DNA of 64,000 nt from a bacterium (GCA_023230585.1 JALNXB010000004.1:1-64000); one strand, 5' to 3'; positions 33,851-43,005 are shown, counted from the first letter of the stretch. A program made the numbers and translations. Notes: generated by a model not told the origin, from the sequence alone.

Positions 33851-34163
33851 CCTCCTACGCCAAGGCTTCGGCGGGTAAAGCTCGCAAAATAAACTACAAA
33901 AGACGGAATAGGGGGTAGTAAAAACGAGATTCCGGATCAAGTCCGGAATGACATATAGGGGGGAGTCTAATTTTTTATCATTACGTCTTTCGTTTTTGTT
34001 TAAGTTGCTAACTGCACCTCCACCTACGCCAAGGTATACCTGCCGAAGCTTGTATTTTAGCGTAGGTTGGCTTCGGTGGATAAATCTCATCCCATTAACC
34101 TCTCTGCAAACTCTTAGGGACTTACTACCCCAAACATCCCCAAGGGGAGAGGGCAAAAAGGGG
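33851..34163. repeat. Repeat mosaic (families E, A, E, D) in a 460-base gap
   Basis: The stretch between tgt and queA has no credible gene. In order it holds family E (33851-33909), family A with a perfect hairpin (ATTCCGGA 33929-33936, TCCGGAAT 33942-33949), family E in its longer palindromic form (34021-34080: CCTACGC near one end, GCGTAGG near the other) and family D (34086-34163). An open frame of 129 codons on the minus strand here is made only of repeat sequence. Confidence 0.75.
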
Positions 34164-34223
34164 AAGGTATATGCACCATAGTACCAAAGAGAGTAGATAA
34201 CACCCCTTACTTTTTTACCCTTA

Positions 34224-35246
34224 CTAAAGTATTAACATTGAATCCCCATAAGAGTAAAACCTATATTTTTTTTCAACCGCAAGAAGGTACGCTTTTTCAG
34301 TTAAACTTAACCCAGCAAACCCACTTACAAGATATAAATGTGTTGAAGAAGGAAGATGAAAATTTGTAAGCATACTATCAACTACCTTAAATTGAAAATT
34401 TGGTTTAATAAATAAATCAGTATAACCTGAAAACGGGGCTAACCTTCCATTAATAACCGAACTCTCAAGAGCCCTTACAACACTTGTTCCAACAGCAAAA
34501 ACTTTTTTATCACTCTCTTTTGCCGAGTTAATTACTGAAACTGCCTCTTGATTTAGTTCGTAATACTCTTCTCCAACAACATTCTTATCTTCTTTTAAAA
34601 GTTTAAAAGAAGCCCATCCAATATGTAGAGTAACGTAAACAATCTTAACTCCCTTCTTTTCGATATTTTGTAAAACCTCTGGTGTAAAATGGAGTCCAGC
34701 AGTATGGGCAGCAACAGAACCGTCTTTCTCACCATAAATTGTCTGGTAATCTTCTACGTCACTCTTTTCAACTTTCCTTTTTATGTATGGAGGCAAAGGC
34801 ACTTCACCAAAACAAAAAATTTCATTCCCATCATCATTATTACTTAAATTAAAGTCAGCAATATAACTTCCATTAGTATTTTTCTCTTTTATTGCAACTA
34901 CAACAAAACCTTCTTGTCCTTCTTTTTCTATTTTACAGGTATGCCCTACCTTTATATTTCCTCTTAATAAAACCTCCCATCTGTACGAGGAAATCTTGTT
35001 CAAAAGGAAGACCTCAACTTTCCCACCTGTATCTTTTTTCCCTTTAAGGCGAGCAGGCACAACCTTGCTGTTATTAAGAACAAGAACATCCCCTTCCTCA
35101 AAATAGTAGGGCGCTTTTAAAAAAAACTTCTCATCTATATTGCCTGTCTTACGGTTCAAAACCATTAAACGTGAAGAATCTCTTTTTTTTAAAGGGTATT
35201 GTGCAATAAGGTTTTCAGGTAAGTGATACTCAAATATTTTACTCAT
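34224..35246 (-). CDS. queA: S-adenosylmethionine:tRNA ribosyltransferase-isomerase QueA
   Basis: Transfers and rearranges the ribosyl part of SAM to make epoxyqueuosine in tRNA. It begins FEYHLPENLIAQYPLKKRD with the conserved SRLMVL next. The core motifs VAAHTAGLHFT and VTLHIGWASF, then VGTSVVRALES, and the C-terminal NFHLPSSTHLYLVSGFAG are all in place. Length 340. Its ATG overlaps the stop of the upstream GT39-type gene (35243), so it is coupled to a gene with no obvious link to tRNA modification. tgt lies downstream beyond the repeats. Confidence 0.96.
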   Translation of the reverse strand: MSKIFEYHLPENLIAQYPLKKRDSSRLMVLNRKTGNIDEKFFLKAPYYFEEGDVLVLNNSKVVPARLKGKKDTGGKVEVFLLNKISSYRWEVLLRGNIKVGHTCKIEKEGQEGFVVVAIKEKNTNGSYIADFNLSNNDDGNEIFCFGEVPLPPYIKRKVEKSDVEDYQTIYGEKDGSVAAHTAGLHFTPEVLQNIEKKGVKIVYVTLHIGWASFKLLKEDKNVVGEEYYELNQEAVSVINSAKESDKKVFAVGTSVVRALESSVINGRLAPFSGYTDLFIKPNFQFKVVDSMLTNFHLPSSTHLYLVSGFAGLSLTEKAYLLAVEKKYRFYSYGDSMLIL

Positions 35247-36949
35247 ATTTTTTTAAATAAATATATTGTTGGGTGGGTATAAATCATATCGTGTACTGTT
35301 ATATCAGAATCAAACTTGAAAGGACCTATTTTGGGAGGGTTCTTAAAAATCTTTACAACTTTATAGCCGTAACCTTCAATCTCAGATAAAAGAGCATTCT
35401 CATTACTCTTTCTGGAACCAAGCCTAAGAAAATACTGGAGTTCTCCAATAATAAGGTGACTTCCTTCTTTTAAATTAGCAATATTTTCCTTATCCGAAAC
35501 AACCACATTGTAGATTTTCGTATTAACAGGTGGAACTTCAAATATCCACGGATCTTTTGTAAACGCTATTGTTGAGCCAGCAGGTATATTTGATTCAATA
35601 AATTCCGCCGAAACAATTCTAACATCTTTGGTACACATAAATAAAGAATAAGAAAATGACTTCAATAACGGTATTAACAATATAAAAGATATAATAACTG
35701 TACAACATATTTTCCAGAAACGAGACTTTACAGCATCAGTTATGAAGGTTATAAACAGAGCACCTCCAACAGCAAGAAAAGGAAGCATAAGGAGATAGTA
35801 TCTTGTATATTTTAGTCCACCTGTTAAGAAAAGCGGCAACATAGTAAAAAAAACTCCTGCCAAAAACAATTTCTCTCTTCCTTTTTTAAAAATTAGATAT
35901 ATTATTCCGATGTACATAACAAGATAGAATAAAGAAAATCCTGACTTCATTGCTATATGAGTATTAAAAAAAACAGCTGAAATATGGTTATATAAATTTG
36001 GACCAAAAGCACAAAATTCTCGTGTTTCAACTTGATAAAATAGACCTCTTCTAAATTCTGAGAAAGCAAGTACAGAATACGGATTGGTAATAATAAAGCC
36101 AACCACAACAAATATTAATGTTTTTAAAGCCTCAAGCGACAACAGTTTTTTAAACGATTCTTTTTTGTTCCAATATACAAGAGGAAGAAGAGCCAACAAA
36201 ACCAGCGCTGGATATTTGGTTCCAGCTGCAATTCCCGTAGTTAACCCCGCAAGATAAAAAAACTTTATCTTACCTCTTTGGAGAAAAAGTGTAATAAAAT
36301 ATATTGTAACAGATATCCAGAAAACCATAGGAACATCAACGGTGATATAACGGCTGTTCAACACATAAATAGGGGAAACCGCCATAATAAAAGCAGAATA
36401 AAATGCCGCCTTCTTGCCAAAAAGGTTCTCAATGGCTTTGTAAAGAAAGAATACTCCAAGTATAGATAGTAAAACCACACCTCCCCTACTTACCAAATAA
36501 AATCGTCCCATCTGGTCTGGATGTAGAAAATAGAAGGATAAGTCAGAAGTCAAATGTATAAACCCTAAAATATAACCCAGCCCAAGTAGAAAAGCCACAA
36601 AATATATAAAGAATGTTCCATATTCAAAATAATGAGGATTGAAATCAAACTTTTTAGGGCTCATATTGCTTATGCTTTTTATTATATTGTGTTCATCAGG
36701 GTGAAAAGAGCGTATTATATTAAAAAGAGAGCGAGGAAGCTTCTCTTGAGGCGGAGATATTCCTTTGGATATTTCCCAACTATTTTTAATATATTCTTCT
36801 GATATACCAACTGTCATTTGTTCTGTTTCTTCTTTGTTGGTATAATAAAATCGCCTATAATCATCTCTGGGTATACCCCAATTAAAACCCAAAAGATTTA
36901 GGAGTGCAGACAAAATAAGAACAACTATTAAGCCTGTTTTTCCTTTCAT
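35243..36949 (-). CDS. GT39-type membrane glycosyltransferase (ArnT/PMT-like)
   Basis: Predicted polytopic enzyme that uses a polyprenyl-phosphate sugar on the periplasmic side. An N-terminal helix (about 5-22) is followed by a long first loop with SFHPDEHNIIKSI, in which the acidic pair is the GT-C catalytic type. About ten further hydrophobic helices lie between residues 110 and 435, then a soluble tail of about 130 residues. The 568-residue length fits ArnT-like proteins. GGAG precedes the ATG. It is coupled to queA downstream. The acceptor is unknown and could be protein, lipid A or glycan. Confidence 0.78.
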   Translation of the reverse strand: MKGKTGLIVVLILSALLNLLGFNWGIPRDDYRRFYYTNKEETEQMTVGISEEYIKNSWEISKGISPPQEKLPRSLFNIIRSFHPDEHNIIKSISNMSPKKFDFNPHYFEYGTFFIYFVAFLLGLGYILGFIHLTSDLSFYFLHPDQMGRFYLVSRGGVVLLSILGVFFLYKAIENLFGKKAAFYSAFIMAVSPIYVLNSRYITVDVPMVFWISVTIYFITLFLQRGKIKFFYLAGLTTGIAAGTKYPALVLLALLPLVYWNKKESFKKLLSLEALKTLIFVVVGFIITNPYSVLAFSEFRRGLFYQVETREFCAFGPNLYNHISAVFFNTHIAMKSGFSLFYLVMYIGIIYLIFKKGREKLFLAGVFFTMLPLFLTGGLKYTRYYLLMLPFLAVGGALFITFITDAVKSRFWKICCTVIISFILLIPLLKSFSYSLFMCTKDVRIVSAEFIESNIPAGSTIAFTKDPWIFEVPPVNTKIYNVVVSDKENIANLKEGSHLIIGELQYFLRLGSRKSNENALLSEIEGYGYKVVKIFKNPPKIGPFKFDSDITVHDMIYTHPTIYLFKKI

Positions 36950-37080
36950 ATTAAATTCTCCTTTTTATATAAAGAGATTATTATATTAGTTTGAAGATAT
37001 AAGGTAGTTATCTCTTTGGCAAAAGATAAGTGTTTACTACAACACAATCAGAAAACAATCTATTAGGTTTGAGAGCATAA

Positions 37081-37818
37081 CTATTCTTTACTATTCTTTG
37101 TTTTTCTCTCCATATTCAAACGCTTACGCATCTTGAAAACAGTTTTGAGAGTTTCTGGTATATGGCTGAGCCGAACCGTTGTTTTGCCTCGCTTTCGAGG
37201 AAAGTGGCAAACGCCTCTTTCTCCAATGCGAAAACCCGCCTTCCCCGCTTTAGCAATAATTTCTGTATCTACAAAGAAGTCATTACATTCTATTGTGATA
37301 CTCTCCAATACATATCTGTGAAATAGTTTGAAAGCACAATCCACGTCTCTTACCTTTATTTGAAATAAGAAAAAAACTAGCCAGTTGTAACCCCATGATA
37401 AAAAGATTCGTACAGGAGAATCTTTGCGCTTAACCCTGTACCCAACTGCAAGGTCATATCTTTTCATCATTGGAAGAAAATCTTTAAGTTCAAACATATC
37501 AAATTGATTATCAGCATCTGTATAAAAAATGTACTCATATCTTACCACTGAGAACCCTGTTTTAAGTGCAGCTCCATACCCTTGGTTTGTATTATGCCGC
37601 AAAACTCTAACACAGTCAGGGTTGCGTTGCACTAAGTCTTCAGCAACCTCGTAGGTACCATCAACACTCCCATCATCTACCAGAATAACTTCATATTTGT
37701 TTGCTATAGCAGAAAGAACTTCAATAGAATTTGAGATAACTTCTTCAATGTTTTCTTTCTCATTGTATGCCGGAATTACAATTGAAATATTCATATTATT
37801 TTTCATTTGTTTTATCAA
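37081..37818 (-). CDS. GT2 glycosyltransferase (polyprenyl-phosphate sugar synthase-like)
   Basis: Likely transfers a hexose from a nucleotide sugar to polyprenyl phosphate, as DPM1-type enzymes do. Motifs: ISIVIPAYNEKENIEE, VDDGSVDGTYEV, the acceptor loop NQGYGAALKTGF and the metal DxD as YTDADNQFD. DVDCAFKLFHR is the DPM1-family signature that follows. No C-terminal transmembrane pair is present; two weak hydrophobic stretches occur near 150. The longest frame uses TTG at 37818, but the core begins with the ATG at 37794 (MNISIVIP), so the start is uncertain. It is the last gene of a three-GT2 run. Confidence 0.82.
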   Translation of the reverse strand: MIKQMKNNMNISIVIPAYNEKENIEEVISNSIEVLSAIANKYEVILVDDGSVDGTYEVAEDLVQRNPDCVRVLRHNTNQGYGAALKTGFSVVRYEYIFYTDADNQFDMFELKDFLPMMKRYDLAVGYRVKRKDSPVRIFLSWGYNWLVFFLFQIKVRDVDCAFKLFHRYVLESITIECNDFFVDTEIIAKAGKAGFRIGERGVCHFPRKRGKTTVRLSHIPETLKTVFKMRKRLNMERKTKNSKE

Positions 37819-37830
37819 ATAGAAAAAACT

Positions 37831-38544
37831 TCAAGTAGATATTTTCCTTATCTTAAAAAGAGAGATAAACATTTTTATTGGGTCGGTAAAAATATTTACT
37901 TTTGATACATCTGAGTTTATCCATTTAACAGGTACCTCTTTTACCTTTAAATTATTTTTTACCGCTCTATAAAGTATTTCGACATCAAAAGCAAAACTTT
38001 CGGTCTGCAGATTTGAGAATAAAAAAAGCCCAGCTTCTTTAGTAAACAGTTTGAAACCACATTGGGTATCCCTAAAATCTTTCAAAACTATCAATCTTAC
38101 TAATAAAGGAAAAATCTTACCAGCCAATCGTCTATGAAAAGGTTGAGGGATAACAATGTTAGAATCCTTTAAACCTCTTGAAGCAATAGATATATCATAA
38201 CCATCAGAAATTGCTTTATTAAGTTTTTTTAACTCTTCAATAGGTGTTGATAAATCAGCATCAGAAAAAAGAATAAGTTCTCCTTTAGAAGCCATCACTC
38301 CTGTTTTAATAGCTGCACCTTTGCCAGAATTAACCTTATGTTTTAAGAGTAACATCTTAGAGTATTTTTTTATAAACTTCTCAAGTATTTCAACAGTATC
38401 ATCTTTACTACCGTCATCAACAATAATTATTTCAAAACTATCGTACTCTTTTTCCATATACCTATCTATCTTTTCTAAGGTAGGTAAAATACGTTCTGAT
38501 TCATTATATGCTGGTATTATAATCGAGATATCCATTTTTTCCAT
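37831..38544 (-). CDS. GT2 glycosyltransferase (ALG5/DPG synthase-like)
   Basis: Resembles dolichyl-phosphate glucose synthases, which load glucose on a polyprenyl phosphate. It has ISIIIPAYNESERILPTL, VDDGSKDDTVEIL, NSGKGAAIKTGVMAS and the metal motif FSDADLSTPIEE. The group-specific RDTQCGFKLFTKEA and the late SFAFDVEILYRA and VKEVPVKW segments, characteristic of this branch, are all present. Length 237. Two ATGs (38544, 38535) lie within the end of the preceding GT2 gene, an overlap of up to 28 bases. Its lipid-linked sugar probably feeds one of the GT39-type enzymes of this cluster. Confidence 0.85.
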   Translation of the reverse strand: MEKMDISIIIPAYNESERILPTLEKIDRYMEKEYDSFEIIIVDDGSKDDTVEILEKFIKKYSKMLLLKHKVNSGKGAAIKTGVMASKGELILFSDADLSTPIEELKKLNKAISDGYDISIASRGLKDSNIVIPQPFHRRLAGKIFPLLVRLIVLKDFRDTQCGFKLFTKEAGLFLFSNLQTESFAFDVEILYRAVKNNLKVKEVPVKWINSDVSKVNIFTDPIKMFISLFKIRKIST

Positions 38545-39221
38545 ATTGTATAAAAATATAGTTGAGCGTAAGGAAGTGTTTTAGAGAGTTTAAATTTTGA
38601 TTTACCTTTTTTTCTACCAGTCCAAACAGTAGGTACATCACAAATTTTGTACCCTGAAAGAAAAAAATTCACACATGCTTCCATAGAAATCGCAAACCCT
38701 TTCTGTTTAAGCGGAAATGAGAGGAGTAGATCTCTTCTATACATTTTATAAGCGTTACCTACATCTTTGGTAGGTATACCAGTAAAAATATTTAGAGATA
38801 ACCCTACAATCCTTGAAAAAAAACCTTGGACAAGAGGACCACCTATTTTTTTTCCACCCCTGATATAACGTGAGCCACATATTAAATCAAACCCTTTATC
38901 TGTTTTTTCAAGCATTTTAGGTAAAGTTAAAGGGTCATCACAACTATCAGCCATAAATGGTACTACAAATTTACCAGTAGCACTTTCAAAACCAGATTTT
39001 AGAGCATTGGCAAAACCAGATTCTCTATGGTTATCTATCTTTTTTACAAAAGAATGTTTTTTACCAATATCTTCAACAATTTTAGATGTCTTATCTATAG
39101 AGTGGTCATTGACAACAAGTATTTCAGTTTCAAGGTTTTTAACTATGGGTATCAACCCGTTTATTGTCTCTTCAATAACATCTTCTTCGTCTCTTGCTGG
39201 TATGATAACTGTTAGTTTCAT
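38517..39221 (-). CDS. GT2 glycosyltransferase (DPM1-like)
   Basis: Third GT2 of the run, again of the polyprenyl-phosphate sugar synthase pattern. Motifs are LTVIIPARDEEDVIEE, VNDHSIDKTSKI, ESGFANALKSGF and the metal site MADSCDDPLTL. GSRYIRGGKKIGGP and KDVGNAYKMYRRD follow, corresponding to the DPM1 signature region. Length 234 with no clear membrane helix. It is first after a 385-base repeat gap and overlaps the next gene by 28 bases. The donor sugar cannot be told from sequence. Confidence 0.82.
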   Translation of the reverse strand: MKLTVIIPARDEEDVIEETINGLIPIVKNLETEILVVNDHSIDKTSKIVEDIGKKHSFVKKIDNHRESGFANALKSGFESATGKFVVPFMADSCDDPLTLPKMLEKTDKGFDLICGSRYIRGGKKIGGPLVQGFFSRIVGLSLNIFTGIPTKDVGNAYKMYRRDLLLSFPLKQKGFAISMEACVNFFLSGYKICDVPTVWTGRKKGKSKFKLSKTLPYAQLYFYTIWKKWISRL

Positions 39222-39271
39222 TCAAAATTCTCCAATTTATTACCGTTTTTTTCTCTCAATCCACTATAGTT

Positions 39272-39366
39272 TGTCATCTTGAACCTGTTTCAGGTTCTCT
39301 AACCTTACCCACGCTGGTAGTAGGCACAACGTAAAAACGAGATTCCAGATCAAGTCCGGAATGACA
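39272..39366. mobile_element. Miniature element A/B, full-length copy (95 bases)
   Basis: Starts TGTCAT and ends ATGACA, giving 6-base terminal inverted repeats. Next to the left end is the B hairpin (GAACCTG-TTT-CAGGTTC) and next to the right end the A hairpin (ATTCCAGA/TCCGGAAT, imperfect). The middle reads CTCTAACCT...GTAAAAACGAG. A second copy of the same architecture lies at 52513-52608 and a truncated one begins near 19246. It has no coding capacity and resembles a MITE or REP-type element. Confidence 0.65.
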
Positions 39367-39410
39367 TACAAGAGAGAGTCTACTTTTTTATCACTACGCC
39401 TTTCGTTTTT

Positions 39411-39590
39411 CCTCGCCTGCTAACAGCCTCCCCTCACCCTTGATCCCTCTCCCCCAAGAGGAGAGGCGAGTGAGGCGGAGATTGCCACGTTAATAAGCCC
39501 CTCCTACGCCAAGGTATACCTGCCAAAGCTTCTATTTTAGCGTAGGTTGGCTTCGACGAAAACTCGCAAGATAAACTACAAAAGACGGAA
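39411..39590. repeat. Repeat mosaic (families C and E)
   Basis: Second half of the 385-base gap without a gene. Positions 39411-39489 match 28992-29070 (family C). Positions 39500-39590 are family E in its long palindromic form with the tail CTCGCAAGATAAACTAC, which is also seen at 33881. Both units are joined as they are elsewhere in the window. Confidence 0.7.
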
Positions 39591-39606
39591 TGAGAAAAAC
39601 AATCCC

Positions 39607-40722
39607 TTAAATTAGTCCTCTCTTTTTCAACTCATTAGATGCTTTTATAAACTTATCTTCTGATTTTGCAGTTTTTGACCAATCAATAAGTCTTTTTAAC
39701 CCTTCCTCAAAAGAAACCTTAGGCACAAAACCTATATCTTTCTTTATTTTTGTTGTATCAGCGTAACAATGTCTGACATCTCCCTTTCTAAATTTAAATG
39801 TTATCTCTGGTTTAAGGTCTTTAACTTTTAAGAGTTTTATAAGAAGTTGCGCAATACCAGCAATACTAACTGGTTTACCTGAACCTACATTATAAATCTG
39901 ATAATTCGCATCTTCTTTTTCCATAGATAAAATACATGCATCAACAATATCCTCTACCCAAATAAAATCTCTCGTTTGAAGCCCATCCTCATATATAACT
40001 GGCGGATTGTTATTCTTTATTCTGCTTAAAAATATTGCCGCAACCCCTGTATAAGGGTTAGATAATGATTGTCTTGGACCATAAACATTAAAAAATCTTA
40101 GTGCTGTAACAGGTATACCATAAGTCTTACCTATAAGTATGGACATTTCTTCTTGCTCTTTTTTGCTAATGGCATATATAGAGTTAGAAACAAGAGGGGT
40201 ATCTTCTGTTGTAGGTATTGGTTTTAAGGTTCCGTTACAGGTAGGACACACTGGTTCCCAAGAAGTGATTTTTGAGCCATAAAACTCTCGTAAAGGCGGT
40301 TTAACTATCCCGCAACTTGAGCAAGTATAGAGCCCTTCACCGTAGATACTCATTGATGAAGCAACAACAAATTTTTTTACTGTATGTTTTTCATTAACAA
40401 GAATATCCAAAAGATTTGCAGTACCTCTAATGTTGGCGTCAACATATTTTGATATCTGATACTGAGATTGACCCACCCCAACAGCAGCTGCCAGATGGAT
40501 TATATAATCACAATTCTGAACAACTTCTTTAAAAACATTTTTGTTTCTTACATCTCCTCTAACAAATTTTGCACCTATATTGTAATATTCAGGCAGACCA
40601 TTAGGGTGGACCTGTTTTTCAAGGTTATCAAAAACCGTTGTTTTATACCCTTTTTTAACAAGTTTATCAACAACATAACTTCCTATAAAACCCAAACCAC
40701 CAGTAACAAGAACTCTTTTCAC
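39607..40722 (-). CDS. NAD-dependent sugar epimerase, dTDP-L-rhamnose 4-epimerase-like, with zinc-knuckle insert
   Basis: Extended SDR acting on a nucleotide sugar. The NAD motif is GGLGFIGS (residues 8-15). The VGVGQSQYQISKY, SMSIYGEGLY and RFFNVYGPRQSLSNPYTGV stretches match the WbiB/dTDP-L-rhamnose 4-epimerase type. The catalytic YxxxK is in SNSIYAISKKEQE. Between the active-site strand and the YxxxK is a CxxC-x(n)-CxxC insert (CSSC...CPTC) that could bind zinc and is usual for this branch. Length 371. It overlaps the decarboxylase gene upstream by four bases. The substrate is inferred by family resemblance only. Confidence 0.8.
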   Translation of the reverse strand: MKRVLVTGGLGFIGSYVVDKLVKKGYKTTVFDNLEKQVHPNGLPEYYNIGAKFVRGDVRNKNVFKEVVQNCDYIIHLAAAVGVGQSQYQISKYVDANIRGTANLLDILVNEKHTVKKFVVASSMSIYGEGLYTCSSCGIVKPPLREFYGSKITSWEPVCPTCNGTLKPIPTTEDTPLVSNSIYAISKKEQEEMSILIGKTYGIPVTALRFFNVYGPRQSLSNPYTGVAAIFLSRIKNNNPPVIYEDGLQTRDFIWVEDIVDACILSMEKEDANYQIYNVGSGKPVSIAGIAQLLIKLLKVKDLKPEITFKFRKGDVRHCYADTTKIKKDIGFVPKVSFEEGLKRLIDWSKTAKSEDKFIKASNELKKRGLI

Positions 40723-41696
40723 TTTTCCTCCTGTTTGGTGTTAAGAATTTTCTCTTGAAAATAATCTAAGGTTTTTCTAAGACCTTCTTCAAGAGCCACT
40801 TTTGGTTGCCAACCCAACAACTCCTTGGCTTTACTTATATCTGGTCGGCGTCGTTTAGGATCGTCTTCGAGAGGTGCCATAAACACCATATTTGATTTTT
40901 TGTTTTGTAGTTTCTGTATCAATTCAGCCAACTCTATAACAGTAAATTCTCCTGGATTTCCAAGATTTACTGGGAGATGATAATCTTTTTCTATCAATAA
41001 GGTTATACCTTTTATAAGGTCATCAACGTAACAAAAACTTCTAGTCTGCTTACCGTCTCCATAAATAGTGAAAGATTGATTTGATAAAGATTGGTGTATA
41101 AAGTTAGGAATAACCCTACCATCGTTTAACCTCATACGAGGACCATAAGTATTAAAAATCCTTACAATATGGGTATTCAAATTGTATTTCCTGTTGTAAG
41201 CCATAGTTATTGCTTCACCATATCTTTTCCCTTCATCATATACAGAACGGACTCCAATTGAATTAACGTTACCCCAATATTCTTCATTCTGTACTGGTAT
41301 TAAAGGGTCACCGTAAACTTCTGAAGTAGAAGAATATAAGAACGCAGCACCAGAAGAGAGGGCAAGCTTAAGACAATTTTCTGTTCCAATAGAATTTACT
41401 CTCAAGGTTTCAAAAGGAAATTTAAAATAGTCGGGAGGTGAAGCTGGACTTGCAAGATGGTAAACATAATTAAAATCTGTAGGCATATTTTCTGGAGTAA
41501 AATCTATGACATCTTTTTCAATAAAAGTAAAGTTTCTATCGTTTAAATATTCTTCAATATTATCTCTGCTACTGGTAATAAAATTATCCATACACCAGAC
41601 CTCACAGTTGTTCTTCAAATAATGTCCGCAAAGAAAACTTCCAAGAAAACCTGCACCTCCACTAATAAAGACTTTTTTCTTATCCATTTTTACCAA
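40719..41696 (-). CDS. UDP-glucuronate decarboxylase (UDP-xylose synthase)-like SDR
   Basis: Converts UDP-glucuronate to UDP-xylose with bound NAD. It has GGAGFLGSFL, the active-site TSEVYGDP, and the UXS-type YxxxK as SVYDEGKRYGEAI. RIFNTYGPRM and GDGKQTRSFCYVDDLIKG complete the family pattern. Length 325. It overlaps ugd by 17 bases, so UDP-glucose is oxidised by the neighbour and decarboxylated here; the paired genes give strong context. The extended family contains some dTDP-glucose dehydratases, but the YDEGKR motif favours UXS. Confidence 0.88.
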   Translation of the reverse strand: MVKMDKKKVFISGGAGFLGSFLCGHYLKNNCEVWCMDNFITSSRDNIEEYLNDRNFTFIEKDVIDFTPENMPTDFNYVYHLASPASPPDYFKFPFETLRVNSIGTENCLKLALSSGAAFLYSSTSEVYGDPLIPVQNEEYWGNVNSIGVRSVYDEGKRYGEAITMAYNRKYNLNTHIVRIFNTYGPRMRLNDGRVIPNFIHQSLSNQSFTIYGDGKQTRSFCYVDDLIKGITLLIEKDYHLPVNLGNPGEFTVIELAELIQKLQNKKSNMVFMAPLEDDPKRRRPDISKAKELLGWQPKVALEEGLRKTLDYFQEKILNTKQEEK

Positions 41697-43005
41697 TCCC
41701 TTTATAAATAAATCCTAATTCTTTAAGTTTGTCTTTATCTAAACAGTTTCTCCCATCTATTATATATGGAGTTACCATTAGATTCTTAACTTTTGTAAAA
41801 TCGAGAGCCAAAAATTCTTTCCATTCTGTTAGAAGTAACATCAGAGCAGTCTCTTCTACTGCCTCATACGCATTATCACAATAAACAACATTCGGAATTT
41901 CCTTTTTTGCTGTTTCCATAGATTCTGGGTCATAACATTTAAGAACTGCCCCTTCATCTAATAAAAGTTTTACAATTTTTATCGCTGGCGATTCTCTTAT
42001 ATCATCAGTATTAGGTTTAAAAGAGAGCCCTAAAACCCCAATCTTTTTCCCTTTCAAGTTCCATAACATCTTTTTTGCTTTACTTATAAGAAGAAACTTT
42101 TGTTCACGGTTGATTTGCTGAACCTCTTTAAGTAGGTCGAAAGAGTATCCAAGTTCTTTTGAAAGTTGAATAAAAGCAGATACATCTTTAGGAAAACACC
42201 CTCCCCCCCAGCCAATACCTGCCCTTAAAAATTCTTTGCCTATCCTTTTATCATATCCCATACCTTCTGCAACTTTTTCTATATCAGCCCCAACCCTTTC
42301 ACAAATCTGAGAAATACCGTTTATGTAAGATATTTTTAAAGCAAGAAAAGAGTTTGAAGCGTGTTTAATTATTTCAGCACTCTTAACATCAGTAAAAATT
42401 ATTGGAGCTTTAATTGATTTGTATATATCCTCAAACACAGTTTTTGCCCTTTCATTTTCTACCCCAACAACAATCCTATCTGGCTCCAAAAAATCTCTTA
42501 TAGCGTTACCTTCGCTTAAAAATTCTGGGTTTGCAGCCACATCAAACTCTATCCCAGTTGGTGCTATAAGAGCAAGGGTTCTTTTTACCCATTCACCAGT
42601 TAAAACAGGTACAGTACTCTTTTCAACAATAAGTTTATAAATAGGCTGGTTAGTATCTCTTTTTATATTAGCAAGTGATTTTGCTATCTCAACAGTAACA
42701 TTCTCCACATACGAAAGGTCAGCACCGCCATCATCTGTTGCAGGAGTTCCAACAGCTATAAAAATTATTTCACTATTTACTGCCACCTCTTTTACTGAAG
42801 TTGTAAAAGAAATATTACCACTTTTTACAACCTCTTCAATCAATTCTTTAAGCCCTGGCTCATAAAAAGGCATCTCAAGTTTGTTGATTTTTTCTATCTT
42901 ATCAATATCTTTATCTGCACAAATAACAGTATGTCCAAGTTTAGCAAAACACCCAGCCGTTACAAGCCCTACATGACCAGCGCCTATAATACCTATTTTT
43001 TTCAT
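41680..43005 (-). CDS. ugd: UDP-glucose 6-dehydrogenase
   Basis: Oxidises UDP-glucose to UDP-glucuronate using two NAD. The NAD site is IGIIGAGHVGLVTAGC. The central segment has EFLSEGNAIRDF and the catalytic cysteine is in GWGGGCFPKD. The C-terminal UDP-binding domain follows with GLSFKPNTDDIRESPA. The length of 441 is typical. It is followed by the UXS-like gene with overlap, forming a UDP-GlcA to UDP-xylose unit. A 72-base gap separates it from the epimerase gene upstream. Confidence 0.95.
   Translation of the reverse strand: MKKIGIIGAGHVGLVTAGCFAKLGHTVICADKDIDKIEKINKLEMPFYEPGLKELIEEVVKSGNISFTTSVKEVAVNSEIIFIAVGTPATDDGGADLSYVENVTVEIAKSLANIKRDTNQPIYKLIVEKSTVPVLTGEWVKRTLALIAPTGIEFDVAANPEFLSEGNAIRDFLEPDRIVVGVENERAKTVFEDIYKSIKAPIIFTDVKSAEIIKHASNSFLALKISYINGISQICERVGADIEKVAEGMGYDKRIGKEFLRAGIGWGGGCFPKDVSAFIQLSKELGYSFDLLKEVQQINREQKFLLISKAKKMLWNLKGKKIGVLGLSFKPNTDDIRESPAIKIVKLLLDEGAVLKCYDPESMETAKKEIPNVVYCDNAYEAVEETALMLLLTEWKEFLALDFTKVKNLMVTPYIIDGRNCLDKDKLKELGFIYKGIGKNG

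Noticed and set aside
33767..34156. Open frame of 129 codons on the minus strand between tgt and queA
   Set aside because: It consists of repeat families A, D and E (VIPDLIRN-like translation), has no ribosome site and no protein-like composition.
28992..39590. CRISPR array or tRNA cluster hidden in the repeat-rich gaps
   Set aside because: The repeats are palindromic, unequal in length and have no regular spacers. No tRNA T-loop or acceptor pairing was seen.
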